Assembly (NCBI GenBank): GCA_017469325.1 | Contig: JAFUGO010000157.1 | Coordinates: 1 to 5,306 of the forward strand | DNA from: Mogibacterium sp. | Lineage (GTDB): Bacteria > Bacillota_A > Clostridia > Peptostreptococcales > Anaerovoracaceae | Direction of reading: 5' to 3' | Length of the DNA stretch: 5,306 bases | In this document: piece after piece, positions 4,419 to 5,306 of the stretch | Layout: each line of letters starts with the position of its first letter | Position numbering within the stretch: position 1 is the stretch's first letter | Position numbers and translations under genes: made by a program | Notes under the pieces: generated by a model | What the model was told of the DNA's origin: nothing | What the model saw: the letters and a program-made list of their open reading frames with translations, nothing else | Databases searched by the model: none

Positions 4419-5306
4419 TTAACGTGCGCATTCTCCCGTCCTTCCGAGCATTATCTCAAGGCCGTGCTCCAGCGGATGCATGATGAATTCCATGCACTCC
4501 CTTACGGCCTTCGGGCTTCCCGGAAGATTGATTATGAGCGTCTGCTTCCTTATACCGGCTGCAGCTCTCGAAAGCATCGCAGTCGGGGTCTTTGTCATGG
4601 AGTAGGCTCTTATCGCCTCGGCGATCCCCGGAGCCATGCGGTCGCACACCGCGATCGTAGCTTCAGGCGTAAGATCTCTCGGTGAGAAGCCCGTGCCTCC
4701 GGTCGTGAAGACCACATTTACCTGTCTCTGGTCGGCAAGACGGATGAGCTGCTTTGAAAGCTCCTCGATCCCGTCAGGAATCAGCAGTCCTTCGACAACA
4801 TCATAACCCGCTTCAGTCAGCATCTCTCCGATCAGCGGACCGCTCTTGTCTTCGCGCTCGCCTGCCGCGCCCTTATCCGAAAGTGTGATCCAGGCGGCAG
4901 TGAAAGGTCTTGCCGGATCCGCCTCTATAAGCTCAACTGTATCGCCGGCCTTTACTATGCCGCCCTCAAGGACGACAGTAAAGACGCCTTCTCTCGGCAT
5001 GATGCAGTCCCCTACCTGATGGTAGATCGTGCAGTGTGTATGGCACTCTTTTCCGATCTGAGTAAGCTCGAGCAGAGCGTCGCCTATCCTGAACCTTGTG
5101 CCTACAGGCAGGCCCTTCAGATCGAAGCCCTCTATGATGATGTTCTCGCCGAAAGCTCCGTTTTCAACGGAAGCTCCGCGAGCCTTGAATTCCTCTATTT
5201 TTTCTACGGAAAGAAGGCTCACCTGTCTGTGCCATTTGCCCGCATGGGCATCGCCTTCGATCCCCCAGTCCGGAACCAGTCTTATCTCAGGGGCCTCTTT
5301 CTTCTG
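4419..5306 (-). CDS. MOSC domain – MogA/MoaB molybdopterin adenylyltransferase fusion (5' end outside window)
   Basis: Two-domain cofactor protein, 295 residues visible. Residues 1-128 are a MOSC domain, a presumed sulfur or Moco carrier, with GIEGDAHAGKWHRQVSLLS (16-34) and the Cys-rich GKECHTHC (85-92) plus GDC (99-101). Residues about 135-290 match MogA/MoaB: WITLSDKG (139-146), DKSGP (153-157), GGTG (203-206), RDLTPEAT (210-217, with the Asp expected to act in adenylyl transfer to molybdopterin) and PGSPKAV (262-268). The frame is open from the last base of the window, so the GTG at 5222 is Val29 of the visible part and not the start. The missing N-terminus is probably short, perhaps 15-25 residues, judged from recalled MOSC proteins. 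MOSC proteins are often found next to Moco synthesis genes. A weak terminator and then modA follow. Confidence 0.92.
   Translation of the reverse strand, partial: QKKEAPEIRLVPDWGIEGDAHAGKWHRQVSLLSVEKIEEFKARGASVENGAFGENIIIEGFDLKGLPVGTRFRIGDALLELTQIGKECHTHCTIYHQVGDCIMPREGVFTVVLEGGIVKAGDTVELIEADPARPFTAAWITLSDKGAAGEREDKSGPLIGEMLTEAGYDVVEGLLIPDGIEELSKQLIRLADQRQVNVVFTTGGTGFSPRDLTPEATIAVCDRMAPGIAEAIRAYSMTKTPTAMLSRAAAGIRKQTLIINLPGSPKAVRECMEFIMHPLEHGLEIMLGRTGECAR

Noticed and set aside
3651..4685. 344-aa plus-strand open frame across modA, its leader and part of the MOSC–MogA gene
   Set aside because: It spans two real minus-strand genes and the promoter and terminator spacer between them, is extremely Ser/Ala/Thr-rich, and has no recognised domain. 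Its length reflects codon bias on the other strand.

Overview
This window is a molybdenum-handling locus. It carries a molybdate ABC transporter (modA, modB, modC), two molybdenum cofactor (Moco) proteins (a MOSC–MogA fusion and MoaC), and a YqeB/EF2563-type protein of the selenium-dependent molybdenum hydroxylase system. All six genes lie on the minus strand, so they read from right to left. The organism is probably an anaerobic Firmicute of the class Clostridia. The reasons are a lipid-anchored ModA with a lipobox, a full AGGAGG Shine-Dalgarno at modA, EF2563-type YqeB (typical of clostridia and enterococci), the fused MOSC–MogA protein, and roughly balanced GC content with AT-rich spacers. 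This is inference from gene content; no taxonomic marker is present.

Layout in transcription order. (1) 5306-4419: MOSC–MogA fusion, cut by the right edge; its frame stays open to the last base, so the apparent internal GTG start at 5222 is not the true start. A weak terminator hairpin follows. (2) 4330-3470: modA lipoprotein, behind a promoter-like AT-rich spacer containing a 24-bp dyad. (3) 3447-2743: modB permease, with no Shine-Dalgarno but a perfect TATAAT box directly before its ATG. (4) 2733-1651: modC ATPase, starting within a few bases of the modB stop. (5) 1595-1122: moaC, with all catalytic residues in E. coli register, followed by a good intrinsic terminator. (6) 944-54: yqeB, with its own promoter and a leader holding a long, near-perfect 31-nt inverted repeat. 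The left end holds a plus-strand terminator hairpin lying inside the yqeB 3' end, and possibly the last codons of a convergent plus-strand gene.

How the parts fit: ModA captures molybdate outside the membrane, ModB carries it across and ModC powers the step. MoaC makes cyclic pyranopterin monophosphate early in Moco synthesis. The MogA half would adenylylate molybdopterin before metal insertion, and the MOSC half is a presumed sulfur or Moco carrier. YqeB is linked genomically to selenium-dependent molybdenum hydroxylases, so the final users may be xanthine dehydrogenase-like enzymes outside the window.

None of the protein families is new. The least explained material is regulatory: three dyad elements in the spacers of yqeB, modA and modB, and the overlap of the yqeB 3' end with an opposing terminator. 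No RNA gene, insertion sequence, CRISPR array or riboswitch was recognised.
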